A DNA stretch of 11,059 bases from assembly GCA_029261955.1 (NCBI GenBank), contig JAJDAI010000180.1, forward strand, positions 1-11,059, written 5' to 3'. The translations under genes and the position numbers were made by a program. The notes under the pieces were generated by a model. That model was not told the origin of the DNA, made no database searches, and was given only the letters and a program-made list of their open reading frames with translations. This DNA is from Deltaproteobacteria bacterium. GTDB lineage: Bacteria > Myxococcota_A > UBA796 > UBA9615. This document shows, piece after piece, positions 1 through 6,833 of the stretch; the first letter of the stretch is position 1, and the number at the start of each line of letters is the position of its first letter.

Positions 1-1
1 C

Positions 2-1519
2 CCCATGGCGCACACAGCGCTCAACCAGCGGCACCTCGCGGGGGTGAGCGGCGAGAGCAGCCCCGAGCCCATCCCCATGGCCGGCGGCCGGCTGACCGGA
101 GCGCCCCTCGAGCTCGATCTCGAAGAGGGCGGGGAGCTGACGGCCGACTTCGAGCTGCCGGCGTCGGCGATCCTCGAGGTGGTGGTCACCGACGGCGAGC
201 GCCCCGTGCCCGCGGTGCTGCACGTCCAGCGATCCGAGGCCCCCGACCCGCTCTCGCCCGAGCTGCTGGACGGCCTCGCCCTGCGCAGCAGCCCGCTGGT
301 CGCGCGGGTGTGGACCCGGGACGGTCGGGCGCGCGTCGAGGTGCCGCCCGGCGACTACACCGTGATCGGCGGCCACTCGTGGCGGCACCAGCGGGACAGC
401 CAGGGCATCACCGTCGCGGCCGGCGCGGAGGCCTCGGTGGGCTTGACCCTGGCCGAGGTCGTGCCCCGCGATGGCTGGTTCTCACTCGACGCGCACCTGC
501 ACGCGGCCCCGTCGATGGACGGCCGCATCGGCATGGAGGACCGGCTCGTGGCCTGCGCCGCCTCGGGTGTGGACTTCCCGGTCACCACCGACCACGACCG
601 CTTCGCGGACTACCGGCCCCTGGCCACGGCCCTGGGCCTCGACCCGCTGATGCAGGTCATCCCGGGCACCGAGATCACGACGGTCATCCGCGGCCACTGG
701 AACCTGTTCCCCGTTGAGCCCGTCGGCCAGGCGGAGCGCAACGGCGGCGGGCTGGTCTGGTGGGACCGCGACCTCACGACCACCGACGAGCTGGCGGTGC
801 GCATGCGCGACGCGGGCCTCGAGGGCAGCCGCTTGCAGGTCAACCACGGCCGGCTGGCGCTCGGGATGATGGACGCCGCGGGCTACTCCCCGGCGAGCGG
901 CGCGGTGGCCAGCGAGCAGCTGTGGACCTGGGACTTCGACCAGCTCGAGATCATCACGGCGGACGGCCACGAGGACTGGCTGGCCAACCGCGACGACTGG
1001 TTCTCCTTCCTGTCGCAGGGGCAGATCAAGGTGCCGATCGGCAGCTCGGACACCCACGACCTGCACCGGGCCTGCGGCCTGGGGCGCACGGATCTGCTGC
1101 TCGATGCCGAGTCCCTCGCCGACACCGACCGCGACGCCGCCCTCGAAGCCCTGGCGGCGGGCCGGCTGGTCGTGGCCAGCGGCGTGACCTTGCGCGTGAC
1201 CGCGGAGGGGCAGGCCCCCGGCGCGACGCTGAGCGGCGACGAGGTGGAGCTCGCGATCGAGGTGCTCGGCCCGGCCTGGGTGCAGCCCGAGGTCCTGCGG
1301 ATCTGGCGGAACGGCGTGGTGGAGCAGGAGATCGACCTGGGCGCTCTGCCCTTCACCGACAGCATCACCGTGTCAGCGCCCGAGGACTCCTGGATCGCGA
1401 TCGAGGTCGACGGGGGGCCCGCCCAGGGACATGCCTGGGGCGGGCACCCGCCCTACGCGTTGAGCAACGCGTTCTTCCTCGACGTCGACGGGGGCGGCTG
1501 GACCGCCCCGGGGCTGTAG
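2..1519 (+). CDS. CehA/McbA-like PHP-domain metallohydrolase, 5'-partial
   Basis: Metal-dependent hydrolase of the PHP superfamily, CehA/McbA type. The first in-frame ATG is at position 5, but the frame is open to the window edge and the protein has no signal peptide or usual N-terminus there, so the true start is probably upstream. Numbering from that ATG, residues about 45-155 look like beta-rich Ig/carboxypeptidase-regulatory-like modules (a PPGDYTV motif is visible). The PHP domain follows, with metal-binding-type motifs in the expected order: HLH (164-166), TTDHD (194-198), GTE (221-223), NHGR (280-283) and SSDTHD (347-352). A C-terminal beta domain (about 390-480) and a sequence near the end that resembles the ALSNAFF-type tail of this family complete it. 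CehA and McbA are carbaryl hydrolases, but most relatives have unknown substrates, so none is assigned. The stop lies 4 bases from the convergent lipoprotein gene. Confidence 0.82.
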   Translation, partial: PMAHTALNQRHLAGVSGESSPEPIPMAGGRLTGAPLELDLEEGGELTADFELPASAILEVVVTDGERPVPAVLHVQRSEAPDPLSPELLDGLALRSSPLVARVWTRDGRARVEVPPGDYTVIGGHSWRHQRDSQGITVAAGAEASVGLTLAEVVPRDGWFSLDAHLHAAPSMDGRIGMEDRLVACAASGVDFPVTTDHDRFADYRPLATALGLDPLMQVIPGTEITTVIRGHWNLFPVEPVGQAERNGGGLVWWDRDLTTTDELAVRMRDAGLEGSRLQVNHGRLALGMMDAAGYSPASGAVASEQLWTWDFDQLEIITADGHEDWLANRDDWFSFLSQGQIKVPIGSSDTHDLHRACGLGRTDLLLDAESLADTDRDAALEALAAGRLVVASGVTLRVTAEGQAPGATLSGDEVELAIEVLGPAWVQPEVLRIWRNGVVEQEIDLGALPFTDSITVSAPEDSWIAIEVDGGPAQGHAWGGHPPYALSNAFFLDVDGGGWTAPGL

Positions 1520-1523
1520 GCCC

Positions 1524-2057
1524 CTAGCGCGCGGGCTGGTCGCACCCGACCCAGAGGGTGTAGGCAGCCGCGGTGCCCCAGCCGTCGACGACCAGGTAGA
1601 CGGTCTGGCCGCCCTCGGCCTCGAAGTTCACCTCCTCGCCCGGGTCCACGCTGCTGGACTCGGCCAGGCAGCCGGCGGTGGGGGAGCAGTCGTCCAGCAC
1701 GAAGAGGTCGAGGTCCGCGGCGCTGTCGCTCCAGGTGATGTTCGCCGTCACCATGCCGCCGTCGCTGACCTGGAGCTCCCAGATGTCGTCGCCGGCCGTG
1801 TAGCCGGGGCCGTAGCCCACGCAGGTGGCCCAGTCGTCGTTGTTGTTGTCCGAGTTGTTCGTGTCGCCGAAGGTCTCGTCGTCGCAGTCCATGTCGAGCG
1901 GGTCGCACTCCCAGGTCGGGGGCGGGGTGGCGTCGTCGTCGTCCACGGCCGAGTCGTCGTCGTCGCTGCCTCCGCCTCCGCCGCCGCCGCGGGAGGTGCA
2001 CGCCACCAGGGGCAGGCTCAAGAGAAGCATCAAGAAGAACAAGAAGTTGCGCGTCAT
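1524..2057 (-). CDS. Asp-tract lipoprotein with PPC-like beta-sandwich domain
   Basis: Predicted lipoprotein of 177 residues. The start at 2057 is chosen because it is preceded by GGAG (complement of 2065-2068) with a 7-base spacer and gives an ideal lipoprotein signal: charged N-terminus, Phe/Leu-rich core and lipobox LVAC with Cys20. Longer in-frame versions would bury the signal. After the lipidated Cys come a seven-Gly run (24-30), then Asp4-Ser-Ala-Val-Asp4-Ala-Thr-Pro3 (32-47), an Asn/Asp-rich stretch (about 55-75) and a globular part (about 80-177). That part contains a DLDLFVLDD strand, a PGEEVNFEA segment and a YLVVDGW strand, resembling bacterial pre-peptidase C-terminal (PPC) domains, here without a peptidase. 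It probably sits on the outer membrane or periplasmic face. The Asp/Gly region looks like a flexible linker. No substrate or partner is evident; function unknown. Confidence 0.85.
   Translation of the reverse strand: MTRNFLFFLMLLLSLPLVACTSRGGGGGGGSDDDDSAVDDDDATPPPTWECDPLDMDCDDETFGDTNNSDNNNDDWATCVGYGPGYTAGDDIWELQVSDGGMVTANITWSDSAADLDLFVLDDCSPTAGCLAESSSVDPGEEVNFEAEGGQTVYLVVDGWGTAAAYTLWVGCDQPAR
1932..1964 (-). repeat. Asp-codon tract in lipoprotein linker
   Basis: A low-complexity run of GAC codons (read as gtc on the + strand) encodes two Asp4 blocks separated by Ser-Ala-Val, residues 32-42 of the lipoprotein. It directly follows a poly-Gly run encoded by GGC/GGA-type codons. The same Asp4-Ala-Thr and Asp4-Ser units recur in the second lipoprotein at 8391-8528. 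Confidence 0.85.
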
Positions 2058-2100
2058 CGGTTGTCTCCGAGGGCCCTTTGGGGCTGCCGTCCAGGTCGCG

Positions 2101-2106
2101 ATTGTA
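2101..2106 (-). promoter_or_regulatory. Candidate -10 box (TACAAT) for the lipoprotein gene
   Basis: Reading the minus strand, TACAAT (complement of attgta at 2101-2106) lies about 43 bases before the lipoprotein ATG, which predicts a leader of roughly 35 bases containing the GGAG ribosome binding site. It stands out as an AT-rich hexamer in GC-rich DNA. I do not see a good TTGACA-like -35 at 16-18 bases upstream, so this is a sequence-only prediction. Confidence 0.45.
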
Positions 2107-2202
2107 CGCATTCGCTGGCAGATCACACCCAGGTCTCCGGGCGCCCTGCGCTCGTCGGCGCCAAGGCTCGGCACCGGCCGCGCGCGCGAGGAGGACTTGT
2201 CC

Positions 2203-2208
2203 TAGGCT
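2203..2208 (+). promoter_or_regulatory. Candidate -10 box (TAGGCT) of a leaderless NYN-gene transcript
   Basis: TAGGCT ends 6 bases before the ATG at 2215. With the usual 6-7 bases between a -10 box and +1, transcription would begin at or next to the start codon. No Shine-Dalgarno is suitably placed: the only GGAGG (2190-2194) is 20 bases from the ATG. No clear -35 is visible. Confidence 0.35.
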
Positions 2209-2214
2209 TCCGTC

Positions 2215-2925
2215 ATGACGGAACCACGCGTTGCCATCCTCATCGACGCCGACAACATCTCCGGAGATCACGCCGACGGCGTACTCGAGGAGGCCGGCAA
2301 GCACGGCCGCACCATCATCCGGCGGATCTACGGCGACTGGACGACCACGGCGGGGAACAAGTGGAAGAAGGTCCTCGCCGACCTCGCCATCGTGCCCATC
2401 CAGCAGTTCCAGAACACCATCGGCAAGAACGCCACGGATTCCGCGCTGATCATCGACGCGATGGATCTGCTGCACCGCGACGCGGCGGAGGTCTTCTGCA
2501 TCGTCTCCAGCGACGCGGACTTCACGCGGCTCGCCTCGCGCCTGCGGGAGGACGCCAAGACCGTGCTCGGCATCGGGGCCAGCAAGACCCCGCGTGCCTT
2601 CGTGCGGGCCTGCGACCGCTTCATCTTCCTGGAGAACCTCCGGCGGGAGCCGGAGACGCCGGACGCCCCGAAGCAGAAGCGTCGCCCGCGCGTGGCGCCG
2701 ACCGAGGCGGGCAAGCTGCTGCGCCGCGCCTTCGAGGACTGCGAGGGGGACGACGGCTTCGTCTTCCTGGGCACCCTCGGTCAGGCGCTGCTCAAGCTCG
2801 ACCCCTCCTTCGACTCCCGGACCTACGGCTTCAAGAAGCTCGTGGACCTCGTGGACTCCGACAAGTCCTTCGACGTGGCGAAGCACCCGACCAAGAACGC
2901 CCGCGTGGTGCAGATGAAGCGCTGA
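2215..2925 (+). CDS. NYN-domain (LabA/DUF88-type) ribonuclease with C-terminal OST-HTH/LOTUS domain
   Basis: Predicted cytoplasmic RNA-processing protein of 236 residues. The N-terminal NYN domain (about 5-142), a PIN-like nuclease fold, shows its acidic metal-site motifs: IDADN (10-14, Asp11 and Asp13), TDSALIIDAMD (74-84, Asp75 and Asp81) and SSDADF (98-103, Asp100 and Asp102). A basic linker (about 145-162) leads to an OST-HTH/LOTUS domain (about 163-236) with the typical LGxxLxKLDPSFDSRTYGFKKL pattern; this domain binds RNA in eukaryotic MARF1, Limkain and Oskar relatives. The NYN plus OST-HTH pairing is known in bacteria but its targets are not. The ATG at 2215 gives an intact first beta strand; it lacks a good ribosome binding site and may be leaderless. 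It ends 3 bases before the CPBP gene, so the two are probably co-transcribed. Nuclease activity is inferred from the intact acidic residues. Confidence 0.88.
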   Translation: MTEPRVAILIDADNISGDHADGVLEEAGKHGRTIIRRIYGDWTTTAGNKWKKVLADLAIVPIQQFQNTIGKNATDSALIIDAMDLLHRDAAEVFCIVSSDADFTRLASRLREDAKTVLGIGASKTPRAFVRACDRFIFLENLRREPETPDAPKQKRRPRVAPTEAGKLLRRAFEDCEGDDGFVFLGTLGQALLKLDPSFDSRTYGFKKLVDLVDSDKSFDVAKHPTKNARVVQMKR

Positions 2926-2928
2926 GGG

Positions 2929-3579
2929 GTGACCCTCGCGATCGTCCCCGTCGTCGTCGCCACGCTGTTCGTCCTGCACGTCTACTTCGGCACCCCGGCC
3001 GTGGTCGGGGACGAAGCTGCGCGCTGGCGGGCCGTCGCCCGCTCGAAGTGGCTGGGCGCGGCGATCTTCGGGTTCGGGTCCCTGGTCTCGCTCCTGGCCC
3101 TGGGGCTAGCGCTGGGCGGCAACGGGGTTGCCGCACCCGTGCTTCATCCGCTGCACGCGCTGCCCTTCGTGGCGCTGCTGCCCGTCGCCCTGGCGGCGCG
3201 AAGCCCCGCGAACCTCGCCCGGAGTCCCCAGCTCCGGCGTGCCGTCATGCCGCCGCGCCTGGTGTTGGCCTCCTTCGGCCTCTGGGCGCTCTACCTGCTC
3301 GGCTACGAGCTGCTCTTCCGCGGCCTGCTGCTCTTTCCGCTCGCCGCGGAGCTGGGTTGGTGGCCCGCCCTGGGCCTGAGCACGGGCATGTACGTGCTCG
3401 CGCACCTGCACAAGCCGGCGGCCGAGACCCTGGGCTGCATCCCCATGGGCTTCGTCTTTGGGTGGATGGCGCTGGACTCGGGCAGCGTGCTGCTGCCCTG
3501 GTCGCTGCACCTCGCCATCGTCGTGGTCAACGAGTCCCTCGCCGGGCGGGCGCGCGACGACACCCGCTGGTGGGCATGA
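2929..3579 (+). CDS. CPBP-family (CAAX protease/ABI-like) intramembrane protein
   Basis: Polytopic membrane protein of 216 residues with roughly six to seven hydrophobic segments (the first at about 2-21, others near 42-63, 72-89, 108-130, 145-160 and 185-202). The CPBP motifs are recognisable. Motif 1 reads GYELLFRG (125-132), with Tyr126 where the family consensus has the first Glu of EExxxR, but Glu127 and Arg131 are present. Motif 2 is HLHKPAAE (159-166), an H-x2-K-P-x2-E form. Motif 3 has His194 and Asn201. Canonical members are Rce1-like glutamate proteases or act in bacteriocin self-immunity; whether this variant is proteolytic is uncertain. The GTG start at 2929 is chosen because it lies just 3 bases after the NYN stop and immediately before the first membrane segment, which suggests translational coupling; there is no separate ribosome binding site. 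Substrate unknown. Confidence 0.78.
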   Translation: MTLAIVPVVVATLFVLHVYFGTPAVVGDEAARWRAVARSKWLGAAIFGFGSLVSLLALGLALGGNGVAAPVLHPLHALPFVALLPVALAARSPANLARSPQLRRAVMPPRLVLASFGLWALYLLGYELLFRGLLLFPLAAELGWWPALGLSTGMYVLAHLHKPAAETLGCIPMGFVFGWMALDSGSVLLPWSLHLAIVVVNESLAGRARDDTRWWA

Positions 3580-3600
3580 GCACCCGCCCCCGTGGCGACC

Positions 3601-3606
3601 TATCCT
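3601..3606 (+). promoter_or_regulatory. Candidate -10 box (TATCCT) before the metallophosphoesterase gene
   Basis: TATCCT lies 7 bases before the ATG at 3614 and 21 bases after the CPBP stop. No Shine-Dalgarno precedes that ATG. The arrangement matches those at 2203 and 7329 and suggests an internal promoter giving a leaderless or near-leaderless transcript. No convincing -35 is seen. Confidence 0.35.
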
Positions 3607-3613
3607 GAAGCCG

Positions 3614-5098
3614 ATGCCCGATCCCTTCGCGACCGCGTCGCACACGATCATCCTCAGCGACGTGCACCTCTGCGACGCGGAGCCCGTGGACCCGCGCCGG
3701 CCGCTCTGGAAGCGCTTCAAGCAGCGCGACCTCTTCATCGACGCGTCCTTCGCCCGCTTCCTGAACTACCTGCGGGACGTGACCGAGGGCCCGGTCGAGC
3801 TGATCTTCAACGGCGACCTCTTCGAGTTCGACGCGATCACCGCCCTGCCCGACGACCCCTCGATGCGCGTCACCTGGCTGGAGCGCCGGCGCGGCCTCGC
3901 GCCGCAGGAGCGCAAGTCGCTCTGGAAGTTCCAGCGGATCCTCGTCGACCACGCCGCCTGGTTCGCCGCGCTGCGCGAGTTCGTGCTGGAGGGCCACCGC
4001 GTGCTCTTCATCATCGGGAACCACGATCTCGAGCTGCACTGGCCGAGCGTGCAGCAGGCTCTCCTGGACGCGCTCGATCTGCCCGAGGAGTCCGCCGACC
4101 GCGTGCGCTTCAGCGACTGGTTCTTCGTCAGCAACGGCGACACCCTGGTCCAGCACGGCAACCAGTTCGACAGCTACTGCGTGCTGCCCGATCCCGTGCA
4201 CCCCTTCGTGAAGTCGCGCGGCGTGCTGCGCCTCCGCAAGCCCTTCGGGGACATCGCGGGCCGCTTCATGCTCAACGGCATGGGGCTGTTCAACCCCTTC
4301 GTCGAGGAGACCTTCATCAAGTCGCCCCGCGAGTACGTCGCCTTCTTCGTGAAGTACGTCATGCGGGTGCAGCCCTTGCTGCTGTTGTCCTGGTTCTGGT
4401 CCTCGCTCGCGACCTTCCTCGTGTCGGTTCGTGAGGGCCTGCTGCCGGCCGTGAAGGACCCGCTGCACCTCGACGACCACATCGACGACATCGCCCGCCG
4501 CGCCAACGCGGAGCCGCGCGTCGTGCGCACGCTCCAGGCGCTGCCCGTGCATGCGGCCATCTTCAACCCCTGGCGGGTTGCTCAGGAGCTGTGGCTGGAC
4601 CGCGCGCTGGTCTTGGCGCTGGCTGCGCTGGTCAGCTTCCAGCTCTACTCCGCGGTGAACGTCGCGGTCTCGATCTCGATCTGGTGGTGGGTGGCCGGCT
4701 TCGCGCTGCTGCTGCCCGGCGTCCTCTACTACGCGAGCAGCGTGCAGTCGGACATCCTCAACACCGAACGCAGCATCCACCGGCGCGTGGCGACCGTCGC
4801 GCAGGCGGCGGGCGTGCGGCGGGTCGTGCTCGGGCACACGCACCGCGAGCGCCACACCGGCATCGGCGGCGTGGAGCTGCTGAACACCGGGACCTGGTCC
4901 CCCGCCTACAACGACGTCGAGTGCACCGAGCCCTACGGCCGGAAGTGCTTCGCCTGGATCAAGCCGGATCCCGCCGGCGAGGCGCGCATCGCTGAGCTGC
5001 GCGTCTGGAAGGACCCCGGCTCGGAGGTCTTCCTGCCGGACGCGCCGCCGAGGCCGCGCCTGCAGCTCAGACGCCCTGGGGCGGTGACCGCGCAGTAG
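3614..5098 (+). CDS. Membrane-associated calcineurin-like metallophosphoesterase
   Basis: Predicted two-metal phosphoesterase of 494 residues. All the metallophosphoesterase blocks are present in order: SDVH (15-18), NGDLFEF (66-72), GNHDLE (135-140), HGNQFD (181-186) and GHTHRE (407-412). The early blocks resemble LpxH-type and other bacterial UDP-sugar-lipid hydrolases. Between the fourth and last blocks is an insert of about 220 residues holding hydrophobic segments at about 255-272 and 331-376 (the second long enough for two passes), so the enzyme is probably anchored in the inner membrane. LpxH itself is about 240 residues and has no such insert, so I do not assign lpxH. The ATG at 3614 is chosen because the frame upstream overlaps the CPBP gene and the first beta strand (TIILSDVH) starts ten residues in. 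The cytochrome gene follows closely on the same strand. A lipid-linked or envelope substrate is plausible but not shown. Confidence 0.83.
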   Translation: MPDPFATASHTIILSDVHLCDAEPVDPRRPLWKRFKQRDLFIDASFARFLNYLRDVTEGPVELIFNGDLFEFDAITALPDDPSMRVTWLERRRGLAPQERKSLWKFQRILVDHAAWFAALREFVLEGHRVLFIIGNHDLELHWPSVQQALLDALDLPEESADRVRFSDWFFVSNGDTLVQHGNQFDSYCVLPDPVHPFVKSRGVLRLRKPFGDIAGRFMLNGMGLFNPFVEETFIKSPREYVAFFVKYVMRVQPLLLLSWFWSSLATFLVSVREGLLPAVKDPLHLDDHIDDIARRANAEPRVVRTLQALPVHAAIFNPWRVAQELWLDRALVLALAALVSFQLYSAVNVAVSISIWWWVAGFALLLPGVLYYASSVQSDILNTERSIHRRVATVAQAAGVRRVVLGHTHRERHTGIGGVELLNTGTWSPAYNDVECTEPYGRKCFAWIKPDPAGEARIAELRVWKDPGSEVFLPDAPPRPRLQLRRPGAVTAQ

Positions 5099-5153
5099 GC
5101 GCTTTGTGGCCCGAAGGAGTGGCAGATCGCACGGGCCGCGGCCACCATGGGGC

Positions 5154-6203
5154 GTGCCCGACCGCCTTCCGACGCTCCTCCCGATCCGCTCGGCGCCCCT
5201 GCTGGCCTGCCTGCTGCTCTGTCTAGGGCCCGGGGCGGCGTCTGCGGAGTCTGCCGATCTGCTGGCTCCCGAGACCCCGCTGTCCCAGCTGCTGGCTGCC
5301 CTGGGGGCGCCGGCGTCGGAGCACTGGGTGGAGCCCACGCCTGAGCTCGTCGAGCAGGGCCGACAGTTCGTGCAGGAGGGGCGCGCGACCACCTCTGCCG
5401 GGCGGCGCACCCGGAGCCTCTCCCCGGCCTTCGTCTGCACCGACTGCCACAACCTCGTGCGCGAGGATCCCGATCTCGCGCAGTCCGACCCCGAGGCGCG
5501 CCTCGACTACGCCGTCGAGCACGACCTGCCGCTGCTGCCTGCCACCACGCTCTGGGGCCTTGTGAACCGGAGCAGCTGGTTCAACGACGACTACGTGGAC
5601 AAGTACGGGGAGCTCGTCGCGCCGGCGCACGACAGCCTGGGCGACGCCATTCGCCTCTGTGCGGCCGAGTGTTCGCAGGGCCGCCTGGTGGCGGACTGGG
5701 AGGTCGAGGCGATGCTCGCCTACTTCTGGACGCTGGAGATCACCGTGGGGGATCTGGGGCTCGGGGAGGCGGAGCGGGCTGCCGTGGTCCTTGGGCTCGA
5801 GGGGGAAGCAGGGCGGGCCGAGGCGCTGGACCTGCTGCGCGGACGCTTCCTGGCCGCCTCGCCGGCGACGGCCGCTGACCCCCCAGCGGACCGCTCGCTG
5901 GGCTACGGGAACGCCGGGGACGCCGATCGCGGCGGCGTGATCTACGAGCGCAGCTGCATGCACTGCCACGACCGCGGCCGCCCGGGGAAGCTGGTCCCGC
6001 TGCGCGAGGGCAAGAACGACGAGGCGCGCCTCTTTCGCCAGCGGACGAAGCCGGACAACCGCTCGTACTTCCAGGTGATTCGCTACGGAACCCGGGCCCG
6101 CGGGGTGCCGATGGTCTACATGCCCTTCTACCCGGCGGAGCGCTTGTCGGACGCCCAGGTGGACGACCTCAGCGCCTGGATTCGGCAGAGGGCAGGGGAG
6201 TGA
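5154..6203 (+). CDS. Diheme c-type cytochrome, exported
   Basis: Predicted periplasmic cytochrome c of 349 residues with two covalent heme sites, CTDCH (95-99) and CMHCH (268-272). The C-terminal half is a standard class I cytochrome domain with a PMVYMPF segment (Met320/Met323 as candidate axial ligand) and a closing LSDAQVDDLSAWI helix. The N-terminal domain carries its heme in FVCTDCHNLV, then a conserved-looking VNRSSWFNDDY / KYGELV region and a CAAEC pair (Cys169, Cys173). The GTG at 5154 is preferred because it gives a normal signal peptide ending AASA-ES. The in-frame GTG at 5106 would add 16 residues using AGG, AGT, AGA and CCA codons unlike the rest of the gene. Neither start has a good ribosome binding site. 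The stop overlaps the start of the next gene (TGATG), so the two products are probably made together. Electron donor and acceptor are unknown. Confidence 0.83.
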   Translation: MPDRLPTLLPIRSAPLLACLLLCLGPGAASAESADLLAPETPLSQLLAALGAPASEHWVEPTPELVEQGRQFVQEGRATTSAGRRTRSLSPAFVCTDCHNLVREDPDLAQSDPEARLDYAVEHDLPLLPATTLWGLVNRSSWFNDDYVDKYGELVAPAHDSLGDAIRLCAAECSQGRLVADWEVEAMLAYFWTLEITVGDLGLGEAERAAVVLGLEGEAGRAEALDLLRGRFLAASPATAADPPADRSLGYGNAGDADRGGVIYERSCMHCHDRGRPGKLVPLREGKNDEARLFRQRTKPDNRSYFQVIRYGTRARGVPMVYMPFYPAERLSDAQVDDLSAWIRQRAGE

Positions 6204-6823
6204 TGGGGCTGTCTCGGACCCTCTGGCTGGGCTTCGCGCTCGTGCTGTTGACGCCCGCGGCACAGGCCGCGCCGCCGGTCGGGCCGGCGCAGCTTCAGCT
6301 GACCGGGGAGGAGGCGCCGCCTCGGATCACGGATGCGCGCTTCCGCCGGCGTCTGAGCCTGCTGGAGCAGCGGCGCGTGGCGCTGTCGGTGCACCAGGTG
6401 CTGGGCACGTCGGCGATGGTCTCGGTCCTCGCGGGCGCGACCTTGTCCGCCACGAACCTCGGCTTGCAGGCCGGGGGCCTGGACGCTGACACCCGGATGC
6501 CGCTGACCACGGCCGAGCGCGTGCTGAACGTGGCGTCGATGGCGAGCTACTCGCCGGCGGGCATCGTCGCGTGGCTGGCGCCGTCCCCGACCGGGAACAT
6601 CGGTGACAAGCGCCACGGCAAGGGCAACACGACCCGCGATCAGCACATCCTGCTGTCGCTGCTGCACGGGGTCTTCTACGCGACCTACTGGACCACGGGC
6701 CTCTTCTCCGCCTACGTCGCGCCCCCGGAGCACGTGCTCGGGCTGAACATCGCGCACACCGCGGCCGGCTTCGCGGCGGGGGGCTTCATCGCCGCCGCCT
6801 CGTTCACCATCACGACGCTCTAG
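6203..6823 (+). CDS. Small exported/membrane protein with membrane-embedded histidines
   Basis: No family is recognised with confidence. The 206-residue product starts with a signal peptide (about 1-22, ending AAQA) and then has about four hydrophobic stretches: around 62-82, 105-122, 148-170 and 182-204. Histidines sit at or near these stretches (His64, His148, His155, His185), with others in loops (His138, His177). Paired membrane histidines are what one would expect of a b-type heme protein, but no known cytochrome b signature is complete, so heme binding is an inference. The ATG at 6203 shares its A with the cytochrome stop (TGATG), indicating translational coupling; a GTG one codon earlier (6200) is possible. 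GGGGAG lies just before it. The tight link to a diheme cytochrome c suggests a membrane redox partner or anchor. It ends 10 bases from the convergent DUF2132 gene. Confidence 0.72.
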   Translation: MGLSRTLWLGFALVLLTPAAQAAPPVGPAQLQLTGEEAPPRITDARFRRRLSLLEQRRVALSVHQVLGTSAMVSVLAGATLSATNLGLQAGGLDADTRMPLTTAERVLNVASMASYSPAGIVAWLAPSPTGNIGDKRHGKGNTTRDQHILLSLLHGVFYATYWTTGLFSAYVAPPEHVLGLNIAHTAAGFAAGGFIAAASFTITTL

Positions 6824-6833
6824 AGCCCGGCGC

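Noticed and set aside
2215..3579. NYN nuclease plus CPBP protein as an antiphage or toxin-antitoxin system
   Set aside because: There is no antitoxin-like partner, no defence genes nearby, no compositional change and no mobile context; the evidence is only adjacency.
2061..3608. Long + strand frame running across the NYN and CPBP genes
   Set aside because: The product is Arg/Ala/Pro-rich noise in another reading frame; the NYN, OST-HTH and CPBP motifs lie in the annotated frames.
3614..5098. Assigning the phosphoesterase as LpxH
   Set aside because: The motifs are similar, but the length is about twice that of LpxH and the membrane insert is absent from that enzyme; no lipid A genes are adjacent.
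5147..5344. Small + strand frame starting with ATG at 5147
   Set aside because: It overlaps the cytochrome signal peptide in another frame, gives a low-complexity product and has no ribosome binding site.
3527..5452. Very long open frames on the minus strand opposite the metallophosphoesterase, cytochrome and other + strand genes
   Set aside because: They are low-complexity, rich in Arg, Ala, Gly, Val and His, and have no recognisable domain. The opposite frames encode intact conserved motifs. Such antisense frames are normal in GC-rich DNA.
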